This document shows, in pieces, positions 1 through 9,390 of a stretch of 64,000 bases of DNA. The DNA is from Solibacillus sp. FSL H8-0538 (GTDB taxonomy: Bacteria > Bacillota > Bacilli > Bacillales_A > Planococcaceae), in the NCBI RefSeq assembly GCF_038003525.1, contig NZ_JBBOPI010000001.1:363001-427000 (forward strand), written 5' to 3'. Both the position numbers and the translations under genes were made by a program. How positions within the stretch are numbered: the stretch's first letter is position 1; each line of letters starts with the position of its first letter. The notes under the pieces were generated by a model, which was not told where the DNA came from, did no database searches, and was given only the letters and a program-made list of their open reading frames with translations.

Positions 1-99
1 ATAATGAAAGTTCGGAAAGAATTCATCTCGCGGCTATGTGGGTGTTGTGGTAGCATAGAAATATTATTGGAATGTTTTTGGGAAGGTGGCTTGAGAGAC

Positions 100-963
100 G
101 TGAATGTATTACCATACATATTTGTGTTACTCGCTGCGATGCTATGGGGAACGGTAGGCACGACGCAAACCTTTTTACAAGAAGGGGTGTCACCGTTTGC
201 GGTAGCTGGTGTACGTTCTGGAATAGGTGGAGGCTTGCTACTACTAACGGTAATTTTTATGCGGAAAATTAATTTACGGGACTGGTCGTGGAAGTGGACG
301 ATTTTAGCGGCGCTCGCAATCGCGCTATTCCAGTGCTTATTTTTTACATCCGTCCGTTTTACAGGCGTGGCAGTTGGAACAGTGGTGACGATCGGGAGTT
401 CACCGGTTTTTGCAGGTGTCATTGAGTGGCTTATCTGGAAAGTAAGGCCTACGCGCGTGTGGGGTATTGCGACGCTGCTTGCGATTGTAGGATGTGTGCT
501 ACTATTTGTGAATCGCGGCGGTGCAGTTGTGGATCCAGTGGGCGTGCTGCTCGCATTATGTGCAGGCATTATGTTCGCGCTGTATACGAATGTGAGTAAG
601 CAGTTGATGGCGAAGGAAGAAACGCTACCAGCTGTGGCGATGACATTCTCTTTATGTGCATTATTTTTATTACCACTTGCTGCGCGCGGGGGATTTGGCT
701 GGGTAGCTGAGCCACAAAATTTATGGCCTATGCTCTTTATGGGAGTCGTAGCAACGAGTGTGGCATACTTGTTGTTTTTAGCAAGTTTGAAAAAAATTAG
801 TTCGTCGGCTGCGGTGACATTGAGTTTAGCGGAACCGTTAACGGCAGCACTGCTCGGCGTCTTTTTAATCGGGGAATATTTAAGTGCAACATCATGGGTC
901 GGAGTCGCTCTATTATTAGGTGGTATTATCGTATTAACATTTGGAAGTCGGAGAGCCACTTAA
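100..963 (+). CDS. EamA/DMT family transporter
   Basis: Drug/metabolite-transporter superfamily permease with two EamA repeats and about ten hydrophobic helices, placed in the cytoplasmic membrane. The first repeat opens with LLAAMLWGTVGTTQTFLQ and the second repeat covers the C-terminal half (EPLTAALLGVFLIGEYL is the typical end). The substrate cannot be read from sequence; relatives export amino acids or metabolites. The frame is open from base 4, but the residues before position 100 are not transporter-like, and GGAAGGTGG at 81-89 is well spaced for the GTG at 100, giving 287 residues, normal for the family. A TTG at 91 is too close to that site. The stop codon sits in the loop of a terminator. 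Confidence 0.85.
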   Translation: MNVLPYIFVLLAAMLWGTVGTTQTFLQEGVSPFAVAGVRSGIGGGLLLLTVIFMRKINLRDWSWKWTILAALAIALFQCLFFTSVRFTGVAVGTVVTIGSSPVFAGVIEWLIWKVRPTRVWGIATLLAIVGCVLLFVNRGGAVVDPVGVLLALCAGIMFALYTNVSKQLMAKEETLPAVAMTFSLCALFLLPLAARGGFGWVAEPQNLWPMLFMGVVATSVAYLLFLASLKKISSSAAVTLSLAEPLTAALLGVFLIGEYLSATSWVGVALLLGGIIVLTFGSRRAT

Positions 964-983
964 TTGAGTGGCTTTTTGTTTTG
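954..983 (+). terminator. Rho-independent terminator of the DMT gene
   Basis: AGCCACT (954-960) pairs with AGTGGCT (967-973) around a 6-base loop, followed by TTTTTGTTTTG. The gene's stop codon TAA lies in the loop. Confidence 0.8.
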
Positions 984-1004
984 CTTTTGTAGTTAGAATG
1001 TGAT

Positions 1005-1165
1005 CTAAATAGGTGGAGAACCGCATTAAACTAAGGGTTCTCCGCTCATAAAAAGGCCAAGCGCACTAAAATAAGAGTTGACCTCACTTAAGGAATGCTA
1101 AGTAATCTAAACAGCACGCGATGAGCTCTTAACTAGTAGCTATCCGCACATAAACAATCAAATCT
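1005..1165. repeat. Degenerate CGCACTAAA-type intergenic repeats
   Basis: Non-coding stretch between the DMT terminator and the response regulator. It holds diverged copies of a short motif close to CCGCACTAAAA (examples: CCGCATTAAAC, GCGCACTAAAATAAG, CCGCACATAAAC) at irregular spacing. The same motif recurs near 4.4, 25.3 and 30 kb. No conserved spacers, so not CRISPR. Confidence 0.45.
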
Positions 1166-1251
1166 TAAGAATTTCTTCAGAATTATCCTAGGTGAATGTT
1201 CATTTTTACCAGTTAATATTAAGTTATAAGAAAAAGTAGTGAGGTGAGTGT

Positions 1252-1938
1252 ATGACGAAGCTTACGGTATTAGTGACGGATGATGATCAGGACATTCGTG
1301 ACGGAATTGAAATTTATTTAAAGAACGAGGGTTACAACGTGTTAAAAGCGGCGGACGGTGTGGAGGCATTGGCGCTACTGGAAAAACATGAGGTACATTT
1401 AATTATTTTAGACATTATGATGCCGAAGATGGATGGCATTACAGCAACGTTTAAAATTCGTGAGTCACGCAATATCCCGATTTTGATGCTGAGCGCGAAG
1501 GTAGAAAATACAGATAAAATTCACGGACTGTCGGTTGGCGCAGATGATTATATTACAAAACCATTTCATCCACTCGAACTCATGGCGCGTGTGAAATCCC
1601 AGCTCAGACGTTACGTTGATTTAGGGACATACGAGGAGCAAACTACAGTAGTAACCGGCTTAGAACTTGATGCCGCAGCACGCGAAATCCGAGTAGACGG
1701 GGAGCCGGTGAAGCTAACGCCGATAGAATACAAAATTACGGAGCTTCTTTTAAAAAATGCAGGACGCGTGTTTTCTATCCGTGATATTTACGAGATGGTG
1801 TGGAATGAGGAAGCATACAACGCCGAAAATATTGTCGCTGTGCACATCCGTAAAATCCGTGAAAAAATCGAAGCCGACCCAAAAAATCCCCGCTATTTAA
1901 AAGTGGTATGGGGACTTGGTTACAAAATTGAAAAATAA
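1252..1938 (+). CDS. OmpR/PhoB-family response regulator
   Basis: Two-component response regulator of 228 residues. The N-terminal receiver domain has the acidic cluster at Asp10-Asp12, the phospho-acceptor Asp54 in LIILDIMMPKMDG, and the conserved KPF near the domain end. The C-terminal half is a winged-helix DNA-binding domain of the Trans_reg_C type ending VWGLGYKIEK. The start is supported by GTGAGGTGAG upstream. It is followed by an overlapping 44-residue microprotein and then by the histidine kinase, so all three should be one operon. VanR-like by general appearance; the target genes are not visible. Confidence 0.9.
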   Translation: MTKLTVLVTDDDQDIRDGIEIYLKNEGYNVLKAADGVEALALLEKHEVHLIILDIMMPKMDGITATFKIRESRNIPILMLSAKVENTDKIHGLSVGADDYITKPFHPLELMARVKSQLRRYVDLGTYEEQTTVVTGLELDAAAREIRVDGEPVKLTPIEYKITELLLKNAGRVFSIRDIYEMVWNEEAYNAENIVAVHIRKIREKIEADPKNPRYLKVVWGLGYKIEK

Positions 1939-2062
1939 ACTAGCAACAGCATGCGGCATTATCAGCGCCGTAATTGGTGTCATACTAATCGGGAATTATA
2001 CATGGCGCTATATTGACAGTCGGTTTGCGGATACGTTTCAGCTATTATTAAAATTATTTTAG
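1928..2062 (+). CDS. Small single-pass membrane protein between regulator and kinase
   Basis: A 44-codon frame starting at TTG (1928) that overlaps the end of the response regulator by 11 bases and stops at TAG just before the kinase's ribosome binding site (AGGAGGT at 2061-2067). The product begins MKNKLATACGII and has one hydrophobic stretch (about residues 8-25) followed by a short tail with aromatic and charged residues. The tight fit between the two genes, the overlap (translational coupling) and the membrane-protein composition argue for a real gene. It could be an accessory or signal-modulating subunit of the kinase. The weak start codon and absent strong ribosome binding site keep confidence moderate. 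Confidence 0.5.
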   Translation: MKNKLATACGIISAVIGVILIGNYTWRYIDSRFADTFQLLLKLF

Positions 2063-2074
2063 GAGGTTTGTTGA

Positions 2075-4288
2075 ATGAAAATTACTAGCAAGCTACTCCT
2101 CACGCTTTTTCTTATATTTTGGACTGTGTTTGCGACTCTTTGTTTTTTGTTTGAAAGCTCCGAGTATGTAGGGAAAACTTATTTTGAGTCAGAGTATTTT
2201 GAACAAAATCATTACGAGTTTCTTGATGGACTAAGACGGTATGAATTAAATACTTTTGATGCAGAAGAATCCAAAAAAAGTATAACTGTAACAGAGGAAG
2301 AAATCGATTATTACCGTAATTACTATGGTACGTTGGCAGAACAAGTAACAATTATTAAGCAACAGTATGCAGATGATATTGACGAAAATAAATCTACGTA
2401 TGATGAAGAAACAACCACTATTCTAGAAGAAGAGCGAGACCGTAAAATTGCTGAAGTGAGAGCGAATTTTGAAGATGATTCGGTCGTTGAGGCAAAAATC
2501 CGTGCCATTAAAGAAAAGGCTCTAGATAACTTTGCGACTTCTTGGAAACAAGAGAAGAATAACTTTAAAAACAATTATAGTTATTTTGCTTATGATTTTA
2601 CGAATGTAGATACGGGCCAAAACTATTCTTCAGGCGACGTGAAGGAAGCATCGGTATATAAGCAAACATTTGGTCAAAATAAGAAATTATTTGATGTGGA
2701 TGAAGAAAGATATATTTATGTGAGTGAATATTCGGAAGAAATCGGTTTGCTTTATGATTCGTTTAAAGTAAATACAGTGGGTGCTCAGTTCAGCGGCACA
2801 ATTACAATACCAAAATCATTAATGAAGCGTGCTGATTTTGCAGAAAATTATGAGGCATTTACGATTTCGAAAATGATATACTACATTGTTTGGGCAACAG
2901 GGGCTCTTACGTTATTGGGGCTATTGTTCTTTGCAAAGCCAAAACTCTCTTCATTTCATGTGTTGCCAGCAGTACGTCAGGTGTTTACAAAATGGCCGAT
3001 AGATACGCGCGTTGTAGTTGTGGGCATATTTATATTTTTCACAGTTGCGTTTTTAGACGGCTTCACGGATACGATACATGCAATGGGGTATTATTACGAG
3101 CATTATTTAGATATTATGAATTTGATTGAGCTTGCAGTGCTCGTTGTACTAAGCTATATAGTCTTCAGTGCACTAATTATTAGTGCGGTTTGGCTGTATG
3201 AGGATGTTCGTTCGCTTGAGCAGTTAACACAGCAATTACAACAGACGATTACGTATAAAATCTGGGAAGCGGCAACGGGGATGTTTTTAATTCGTTCAAT
3301 CGGCGTACAGTCACTCGCAATGATTATTGTGTTCTTCCTTGCAGGGTTGGGCTTGGCGGGTGTGCTACTGGCACCGGAACTGTTATTAATATATATACCA
3401 CTTTTTGTATTAGTTTTAATTCCAACACTGTTTGTCTTCATGCGTCGAATGGGCTACCTAACTCGTATAATGATGCAGACGAAGGATATGGCAGAGGGGC
3501 GTTTAACGAGCAACATAGAAGTAAAAGGCAAGTCGCCGTTTGCGGATCTCGCGCGTAATTTAAATGATTTGCGTGATGGCGTAAGTAATTCAATGACAGA
3601 ACAGGCGAAAAGTGAGCGTATGAAAACTGAGCTTATTACTAATGTGAGCCATGATTTGCGCACACCGCTAACGTCGATTATTACGTATACAGATTTATTG
3701 AAAAATCCGGATTTAGATGCAGAGGAGCGCGCGAAATATATTGGGATTTTGGATAAAAAATCGGCGCGTCTCAAAACATTAATAGAAGATTTATTTGAAG
3801 TATCAAAAATGGCGAGTGGCAATATAGAGCTCGTGAAGCAGCGTGTTGATTTAGCACAGCTTCTGCAGCAGGCAATCGGAGAGCACGGAGAAGATTATAC
3901 AGCAGCGGGACTAGATTTACGTGTGACAATTAGCGAACAACCAATTTTCGCGTATGTGGATGGCCAAAAATGGTGGCGCGTAGTGGATAATTTAATTATT
4001 AATGCACGTAAATATTCATTACCGGGCACACGGGTTTACGTGAATTTGAAGGTAACTGGCAATGAGGCCGAATTCACCGTGAAAAATGTAGCGAAGTACG
4101 AGCTCAATGAAGACGCAACGGAATTAGTCGAGCGCTTCAAACGTGCCGATACATCGCGCCATACGGAAGGCTCTGGACTCGGGCTTGCTATAGCGCAGTC
4201 GATTGTCGATTTACACGGCGGCCGGATGAATATTTCGGTAGACGGTGATTTATTTAAAGTGTGTGTTGTTATTAATATTGCTTATTAG
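2075..4288 (+). CDS. Membrane sensor histidine kinase
   Basis: 737-residue kinase partner of the upstream regulator. One N-terminal membrane helix is followed by an extracytoplasmic region of about 240 residues rich in charged coiled-coil sequence (roughly residues 30-265). Several further helices follow between about 270 and 465, then a HAMP-like linker (MAEGRLTSNIEVKG). The HisKA domain has the phosphoacceptor His526 in NVSHDLRTPLTS. The HATPase domain ends with the G2 box GSGLGLAIAQS from residue 699. The N-box NLIINARKYS is intact, so the enzyme should be active. Longer and with more helices than a standard two-helix kinase; the sensed signal is unknown. Confidence 0.88.
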   Translation: MKITSKLLLTLFLIFWTVFATLCFLFESSEYVGKTYFESEYFEQNHYEFLDGLRRYELNTFDAEESKKSITVTEEEIDYYRNYYGTLAEQVTIIKQQYADDIDENKSTYDEETTTILEEERDRKIAEVRANFEDDSVVEAKIRAIKEKALDNFATSWKQEKNNFKNNYSYFAYDFTNVDTGQNYSSGDVKEASVYKQTFGQNKKLFDVDEERYIYVSEYSEEIGLLYDSFKVNTVGAQFSGTITIPKSLMKRADFAENYEAFTISKMIYYIVWATGALTLLGLLFFAKPKLSSFHVLPAVRQVFTKWPIDTRVVVVGIFIFFTVAFLDGFTDTIHAMGYYYEHYLDIMNLIELAVLVVLSYIVFSALIISAVWLYEDVRSLEQLTQQLQQTITYKIWEAATGMFLIRSIGVQSLAMIIVFFLAGLGLAGVLLAPELLLIYIPLFVLVLIPTLFVFMRRMGYLTRIMMQTKDMAEGRLTSNIEVKGKSPFADLARNLNDLRDGVSNSMTEQAKSERMKTELITNVSHDLRTPLTSIITYTDLLKNPDLDAEERAKYIGILDKKSARLKTLIEDLFEVSKMASGNIELVKQRVDLAQLLQQAIGEHGEDYTAAGLDLRVTISEQPIFAYVDGQKWWRVVDNLIINARKYSLPGTRVYVNLKVTGNEAEFTVKNVAKYELNEDATELVERFKRADTSRHTEGSGLGLAIAQSIVDLHGGRMNISVDGDLFKVCVVINIAY

Positions 4289-4296
4289 GATGAGGG

Positions 4297-4327
4297 GTCC
4301 CGCAGTGTATGCGGGGCTTTTTGTTTT
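4297..4327 (+). terminator. Terminator after the histidine kinase
   Basis: GTCCCGCA (4297-4304) pairs with TGCGGGGC (4310-4317, one G-T pair), followed by TTTTTGTTTTG. Confidence 0.8.
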
Positions 4328-4330
4328 GGG

Positions 4331-4500
4331 CGTTGTTGGTGAACGCACTAACTGGGAGTGTGAACGAACGAACTTCGTGTGGTAACGAACCAACGTGCCC
4401 CCTGAACGAACAAACAGCATACGCGAACGCCCCAACTTGCCTCTTGAACGAACCAAGTCGATGCGAACGCGAACGCACTAACTTCGGGTGTGAATGAACC
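4331..4500. repeat. Tandem-like GAACGAACCAAC repeats
   Basis: About eight diverged copies of a unit close to GTGAACGAACCAACT at roughly 15-25 base intervals, between the kinase terminator and a convergent gene. Copies end in ACGCACTAAC, ACGAACAAAC or ACGAACCAAG. Read on the reverse strand, the units encode a meaningless LVRS-type repetition, which I attribute to the DNA repeat. A matching block occurs near 29.9-30.05 kb. Confidence 0.6.
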
Positions 4501-4521
4501 CCCCTCACCCCCCATTCCCAA

Positions 4522-4827
4522 TCACCTCTTATTCGCTGCAATGATCACCCATGTACTCCCAATGATAACAACAACTCCAAACAATATCCCAACCCATTCA
4601 CCGATAAATTCCAATCCAAACGGCAGCAAAATCGCTAAGCCGCCTACTATGTACATAAAAAGACCGACTGTACGGGCTAAAAGTTGTTTGTCACCTTTAA
4701 AAGTGGAGGCATTGAAGCCTGATATTAAATGTAAGTATTCCTTCTTCCAAATGAGCCAGCCAAGTCCGATTGAACCGAGCCCGACTAAAAAACAAACAAT
4801 AAATCCGGCAATGATTTCAGCGTCCAT
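4522..4827 (-). CDS. DUF3784-like small membrane protein
   Basis: 101-residue membrane protein starting MDAEIIAGFIVCF, with three hydrophobic helices. The motif DKQLLARTVGLFMYIVG between helices 1 and 2 is typical of the DUF3784 family. The ATG at 4827 has GGGAGTG upstream and gives a family-sized protein; the frame continues upstream but without a better start. Function unknown. It ends beside the repeat block and is divergent from the metallophosphoesterase gene. Confidence 0.7.
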   Translation of the reverse strand: MDAEIIAGFIVCFLVGLGSIGLGWLIWKKEYLHLISGFNASTFKGDKQLLARTVGLFMYIVGGLAILLPFGLEFIGEWVGILFGVVVIIGSTWVIIAANKR

Positions 4828-4924
4828 TACTAACACTCCCTTTACAAATATAGTAAAATAGCAAGCAACTACTATTATATACATAAAAAACAACTAGAAA
4901 GATTCATAATGAGGGAGGTATGCG

Positions 4925-5998
4925 ATGAAAGCGTTACTTGGAATAATGGCGATTGCTGTTTATGGAGGCATTACTTATTATATTGGCTGGAATTTAAAGA
5001 CTTGGATGCAATCACTTGATATATATCGTTGGCCGTTAGTATTTTGGCTTTTACTATTTGTGATTTCATTAGGCTTTATAATTGGTAAGCTACATCCGCT
5101 ACTGACACCGGTTTATGTGCTAGGGAATTATTGGATGTTTGTTTTTCAGTATGGCATTGCGCTTTGCATTATTGCGAATTTACTTGTGAAGTTTACGCCG
5201 CTGACGACAAAATTTGCAGGGGCGGGTGTGCTGGTTACGCTAGTGATGCTATTGGCTGTTGGTACGTATAATGCATATTCACCAGTTGTGCGCGAATTAG
5301 CCATTCAAATTAATAAACCGGGGGAGGATATGCGGATTGTTGTCGCCTCGGATTTACATTTAGGCATTCTTTCAAATAAGCGCCATTTGCAAAATTTCGT
5401 GGACCTTTCGAATATAGCGAAACCGGACCTTGTACTACTCGCAGGGGATCTGATTGACGATGACCCGATGCGCTTTATTAATAAGGGAATGGGTGATGTC
5501 ATGAAGCAACTGACCACAACATATGGTGTATACGGGGTGCTCGGTAATCATGAATATTACGGAGGAGAGATTCCGCGTTTAAAGCAAGCGATGTTAGATG
5601 CCAATGTCCAAATTTTAATGGATGAAACCATTTCTGTTGAAAATCGTTTTATCATTACAGGACGAGAAGACCGGACGAATAAAAATCGGCTCCCGTTACA
5701 AGCTCTGGCACCAGAAAGCAAGGATTTACCTTGGATTGTGATGGACCACACACCGGAAGACATACAAACGCCAGCAACTTTAGGTGCAGATTTCCATTTA
5801 TCGGGGCATACGCACAAAGGGCAAATGTGGCCGAATCATCTAATTACACAGAAAATCTTTGAACTTGATTATGGTTATAATTTAAAAGAGGCAATGCATG
5901 CGCTCGTGTCTAGTGGCTTTGGTTTTTGGGGACCGCCAACGCGCATTGGAAGTCGTTCAGAACTTTGGGTTGTAGACGTTCAATTTACAAACATATAG
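4925..5998 (+). CDS. Membrane-anchored metallophosphoesterase
   Basis: 357 residues. The N-terminal ~120 residues form four hydrophobic helices. The rest is a calcineurin-like phosphoesterase domain with the metal-binding signatures ASDLHLG, LLAGDLIDDD, GVLGNHEYY, MDHTP and LSGHTHKGQ, all with the expected Asp/His/Asn ligands. YkuE/YaeI-type relatives act on phospholipid head groups or related phosphoesters at the membrane; the actual substrate is not visible. Start supported by GAGGGAGG a few bases before the ATG. Confidence 0.88.
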   Translation: MKALLGIMAIAVYGGITYYIGWNLKTWMQSLDIYRWPLVFWLLLFVISLGFIIGKLHPLLTPVYVLGNYWMFVFQYGIALCIIANLLVKFTPLTTKFAGAGVLVTLVMLLAVGTYNAYSPVVRELAIQINKPGEDMRIVVASDLHLGILSNKRHLQNFVDLSNIAKPDLVLLAGDLIDDDPMRFINKGMGDVMKQLTTTYGVYGVLGNHEYYGGEIPRLKQAMLDANVQILMDETISVENRFIITGREDRTNKNRLPLQALAPESKDLPWIVMDHTPEDIQTPATLGADFHLSGHTHKGQMWPNHLITQKIFELDYGYNLKEAMHALVSSGFGFWGPPTRIGSRSELWVVDVQFTNI

Positions 5999-6047
5999 AG
6001 TTGCTGTATTGTAATTGAGTATTTAACTTATTTGAGGAGATTTAATT

Positions 6048-6872
6048 ATGGAATGGATAGAATTATTTAAAGCAATGATCCTCGGCTTTGTTGAGGGAAT
6101 GACAGAGTTTGCACCTGTTTCATCAACAGGTCATATGATTATTGTCGATGATATGTGGCTCAAAACAGAGGAATTTTTAGGTTCGGGCTCGGCGAATACG
6201 TTTAAAATCGTCATCCAGCTCGGCTCGATTTTAGCGGTCGTATTTGTGATGTGGAAGCGCATGTTAAGCTTAGTTGGCCTGTATAAAATCGAAGGTCAAA
6301 CTGCAGGTCGTTTTAATCTTGGACATGTCATTATGGGGATTATTCCTGCAGGTGTGTTCGGCGTATTATTCGAAGATATGATTGATGAGTATCTGTTCGG
6401 CATTGAAACGGTAATTATTGGTTTAATTATCGGAGCATTCTTCATGATTATTGCAGATAAATTCGGTCCGAAAAAACCGGCGATTACATCACTTGATGAA
6501 ATTTCTTATACAAAAGCATTAAAAATCGGATTAATTCAGTGTTTATCGTTATGGCCAGGATTTTCACGTTCGGGTTCAACGATTTCTGGTGGGGTACTGC
6601 TAGGTTTAGATCATAAAACTGCAGCGGACTTCACATTCATCATGGCTGTGCCGATTATGGCAGGGGCAAGTGGCCTGTCATTACTGAAGCACTGGGATGA
6701 AATTAATGCAGACCACTTCTGGTTTTATGTAGTCGGCTTCGTGAGTGCGTTTGTGTTTGCACTCATTTCGATTAAGTTCTTCTTAAAACTAATTTCAAAA
6801 GTAAAATTAACGCCATTTGCGATTTACCGAATTTTATTGGCACTTGTATTAATTGTCATTTTAGCATTTTAA
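6048..6872 (+). CDS. uppP: Undecaprenyl-diphosphatase
   Basis: 274-residue polytopic membrane enzyme (BacA/UppP family) that dephosphorylates undecaprenyl diphosphate to recycle the lipid carrier for peptidoglycan and teichoic acid synthesis; often gives low-level bacitracin resistance. The two family motifs are intact: EGMTEFAPVSSTGHM near the N-terminus and PGFSRSGSTISGG around residue 170. Length is normal. Ribosome binding site GAGGAG precedes the ATG, and a strong terminator follows directly. Confidence 0.95.
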   Translation: MEWIELFKAMILGFVEGMTEFAPVSSTGHMIIVDDMWLKTEEFLGSGSANTFKIVIQLGSILAVVFVMWKRMLSLVGLYKIEGQTAGRFNLGHVIMGIIPAGVFGVLFEDMIDEYLFGIETVIIGLIIGAFFMIIADKFGPKKPAITSLDEISYTKALKIGLIQCLSLWPGFSRSGSTISGGVLLGLDHKTAADFTFIMAVPIMAGASGLSLLKHWDEINADHFWFYVVGFVSAFVFALISIKFFLKLISKVKLTPFAIYRILLALVLIVILAF

Positions 6873-6876
6873 AAAA

Positions 6877-6912
6877 AAGACAAAATCCATCGTGGATTTT
6901 GTCTTTTTTTTT
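6877..6912 (+). terminator. Terminator after uppP
   Basis: AAGACAAAATCCA (6877-6889) pairs with TGGATTTTGTCTT around a 3-base loop, with runs of A before and T after; it should work in both directions. Confidence 0.9.
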
Positions 6913-6936
6913 AAAATGTAAGAAAATATACACTTG

Positions 6937-6961
6937 TAAACTACTATATACTCCCCTATAT
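6937..6961 (+). promoter_or_regulatory. Possible SigD-type promoter of hemAT
   Basis: TAAA (6937-6940), a 13-base gap, then CCCTATAT (6954-6961), 6 of 8 matches to the flagellar/chemotaxis sigma consensus GCCGATAT that follows TAAA after about 15 bases. The short spacing and mismatches make this weak; it is noted because the next gene is a chemotaxis receptor. Confidence 0.25.
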
Positions 6962-7018
6962 TGTAAATATACGTTAAGTAATATGTGACAATTTAACTAA
7001 ATTGTGGAGAGTGATGAT

Positions 7019-8311
7019 GTGTTCTCATTTAAAAAGAAACAGCAAAAACGCTCGATTCCATCTGGAAATTTTTCGGATGTTGGAATATTTATTACAGATA
7101 AAGACCGTTTATTACAGCTAGAGATTATTGGCTTAACGAAAGAAGACTTACAGTTAATTCGTCGTATAAAGCCACTGGTAGAAGTTCGGATTCGTGAGGT
7201 TGTAGAAGGGTTTTATGGAACCATTGAGGCAGTGCCACACTTCCGAAGTATTATTAGCAAGTATAGTACGTCCGAGCGTCTGCGCCAAACATTACGCCAC
7301 CACATTGTTGAAATGATGGAAGGGCGCATTGATAATACGTATTTAGAAAAGCGTCGTCGTGTTTCCATGATGCATGTTCATATTGGTTTAACGACGAAGT
7401 GGTATTTAGCAGCTTTCCAAAAGCTTGAAAGTACGATTCGTAGTATAGTATTTGATATGAATTTAGAAAAAGTTGAGGCTGAAAAAATTATTGAGGCCAT
7501 AAGTAAAATTTGTAATTTTGAACAGCAAATCGTGCTTGAGGAATATGAAAAAGTATCGGCTCAGCAAGTAACTGAAAAGCAAAATCAAGTGAAAATGGAA
7601 GTAAAGGAAGTCATCGGTAGCATTTCTAAAACGTTAGAAGTACAGTCGCAGGATACGAATGAGGCTGTGTTGGAACTTGTCGCGAGCACAAAAAATGTGA
7701 ATACGCATTTACGTAATAGCATTAATGACGCGGCGGGTACGAAACATGCGTCTGAGGAGGGTTATCAACAAATGCTGTTATTAAGCAAGCAAACAGCTGA
7801 AATTAACGAAAAAACCGTTGAGATGACGAAAATGGTCGCGGCCCTTGATTCTTCCTCATCAGAAATCCATGCGGTTATTGAAATTGTCAAAAGCATTGCG
7901 GGTCAAACAAATTTACTCGCATTGAACTCAGCAATTGAAGCAGCGCGTGCGGGTGAGCATGGGAAAGGCTTTGCAGTCGTAGCAGATGAGGTTCGCAAAT
8001 TAGCGGATCAAACGAAGTCATCCGTTGAGCAAATTGCTTCGTTAATTGGCGTATCTAGTAATGTGACGTCACAAGTAATTGGTTCCATTCATCATATTCA
8101 AGCGCTTGTGCATGATGGCATGGCCCAAAATGAACAGTCATTAGCATCATTTGAAAAAATTTCAGTTGCAGTTGATGCAACGATTTCTGATTTCCGCAAT
8201 GCTGGTCAGCAAGTGGAGGAGTTGTCATCCATCGTCGAGACAATAGGCGAATCGACAGAGCGCTTAGAAGATGCGGCAACAAAACTAGAAGAAACAATTG
8301 CTTCTTTTTAA
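7019..8311 (+). CDS. hemAT: HemAT-like globin-coupled chemotaxis transducer
   Basis: Soluble methyl-accepting chemotaxis protein of 430 residues. The N-terminal ~180 residues are a globin-coupled sensor domain ([18 protein letters not shown], with a candidate proximal His in [17 protein letters not shown]). The C-terminal half is an MCP signalling domain with the hairpin tip motif [29 protein letters not shown]. In HemAT-type proteins heme-bound oxygen controls CheA for aerotaxis. The GTG at 7019 has GGAG at 7007-7010 as ribosome binding site; a GTG at 7004 is in frame but has none. No transmembrane segment, as expected. Confidence 0.9.
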   Translation: MFSFKKKQQKRSIPSGNFSDVGIFITDKDRLLQLEIIGLTKEDLQLIRRIKPLVEVRIREVVEGFYGTIEAVPHFRSIISKYSTSERLRQTLRHHIVEMMEGRIDNTYLEKRRRVSMMHVHIGLTTKWYLAAFQKLESTIRSIVFDMNLEKVEAEKIIEAISKICNFEQQIVLEEYEKVSAQQVTEKQNQVKMEVKEVIGSISKTLEVQSQDTNEAVLELVASTKNVNTHLRNSINDAAGTKHASEEGYQQMLLLSKQTAEINEKTVEMTKMVAALDSSSSEIHAVIEIVKSIAGQTNLLALNSAIEAARAGEHGKGFAVVADEVRKLADQTKSSVEQIASLIGVSSNVTSQVIGSIHHIQALVHDGMAQNEQSLASFEKISVAVDATISDFRNAGQQVEELSSIVETIGESTERLEDAATKLEETIASF

Positions 8312-8376
8312 TATTAGGTAGACCTATCCCACTCAAAAATGAAGGTGAGATAATGTCTTTTAGTATATAGTGAAGA

Positions 8377-8412
8377 AAACCGTGTGAGCATTTAACGCTC
8401 ACACGGTTTTTT
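8377..8412. terminator. Bidirectional terminator
   Basis: AAAACCGTGTGAGC pairs with GCTCACACGGTTTT around a short AT-rich loop between the convergent hemAT and AIM24-type genes. Confidence 0.88.
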
Positions 8413-8415
8413 GCA

Positions 8416-9213
8416 TTACTTATTAAATAAATCGAATAACCCGCCGATGCCGCCTTCACCTGAAGACTTGCCGCCGCCGCCTTGAGAAATTGGTGCAGCT
8501 GCGAAGACACGGCTAGCTAAACGACTGAATGGTAAAGATTGAATCCATACTGTGCCGGGGCCTTGCAGTGTTGCGAAGAATAAACCTTCACCGCCGAATA
8601 ATGCTGTTTTCACGCCGCCAACTGCTTGAATATCGTAATTTACGTTTGATGTCATCGCCACTAAACAGCCCGTATCAACGCGTAATGTTTCTCCAGGTTG
8701 TAATCGGCGCTCGTGAATTGTTCCGCCGGCATGAATAAATGCCATGCCGTCACCCTCAAGCTTTTGCATGATGAAGCCTTCACCACCGAAGAAGCCTGTC
8801 CCAAGTTTACGCTGGAATTCCACGCCAACTGAAACGCCCTTCGCTGCAGCTAGGAACGCATCTTTTTGACAAATAATTTTGCCGCCCATTTGACTTAAAT
8901 CCATAGGAATGATTTTCCCAGGGTACGGTGATGCAAAATAAACGCGACGCTTGCCCATCCCTTCATTTGTGAACGTTGTCATGAATAAGCTTTCACCGGT
9001 AATTAAACGTTTTCCTGCACCCATCAATTTGCCCATGATACCGCCGCCTGAATTGCCAGAGCCATCCCCAAACACTGTTTCCATACGAATATTATCTTCC
9101 ATCATCATTAAACTGCCCGCTTCGGCGACAACGGTTTCTTTCGGATCTAATTCTACTTCTACAAACTGCATGTCATCGCCGAATAGTTTGTAATCAATTT
9201 CGTGATTGTTCAT
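8416..9213 (-). CDS. AIM24/TIGR00266-family protein
   Basis: 265-residue soluble protein starting [24 protein letters not shown]. It has the family pattern of a beta-rich fold with glycine-rich turns ([38 protein letters not shown]) and a flexible Gly/Ser-rich tail. Members are widespread in bacteria and related to mitochondrial Aim24; biochemical role unknown. The start has AGGAGG upstream. It is monocistronic, with a shared terminator downstream. Confidence 0.85.
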   Translation of the reverse strand: MNNHEIDYKLFGDDMQFVEVELDPKETVVAEAGSLMMMEDNIRMETVFGDGSGNSGGGIMGKLMGAGKRLITGESLFMTTFTNEGMGKRRVYFASPYPGKIIPMDLSQMGGKIICQKDAFLAAAKGVSVGVEFQRKLGTGFFGGEGFIMQKLEGDGMAFIHAGGTIHERRLQPGETLRVDTGCLVAMTSNVNYDIQAVGGVKTALFGGEGLFFATLQGPGTVWIQSLPFSRLASRVFAAAPISQGGGGKSSGEGGIGGLFDLFNK

Positions 9214-9390
9214 TAATAAATTCCTCCTAAAAAAATGTGGTTAATGTTATGTACGTAGAAATAAGGTAAAAGTTTCATCGTTACTGACTAAATTCAAATT
9301 AATTGAAATAGAAAAAAAAGGAATAAAGTAGAATTTGTCGAATAATTAAACAGTATAAGTTGTTTTTTGAAAAGTATAGGGGGAGACGTA

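Noticed and set aside
4331-4500. Repeat block as a CRISPR array
   Set aside because: Units are short, diverged and irregularly spaced, with no constant repeat or unique spacers and no cas genes nearby.
4250-4541. Reverse-strand frames encoding LVRS-type peptide repeats (also at 29.8-30.1 kb)
   Set aside because: The peptide repetition follows from the DNA repeat; no ribosome binding site and no conserved protein character.
4490-4861. Forward-strand 123-codon frame opposite the DUF3784-like gene
   Set aside because: Antisense shadow of a gene with clear membrane-protein features and a good start site.
8055-8510. 151-codon reverse frame at the end of hemAT
   Set aside because: Overlaps the conserved MCP domain and a terminator; composition is not protein-like.
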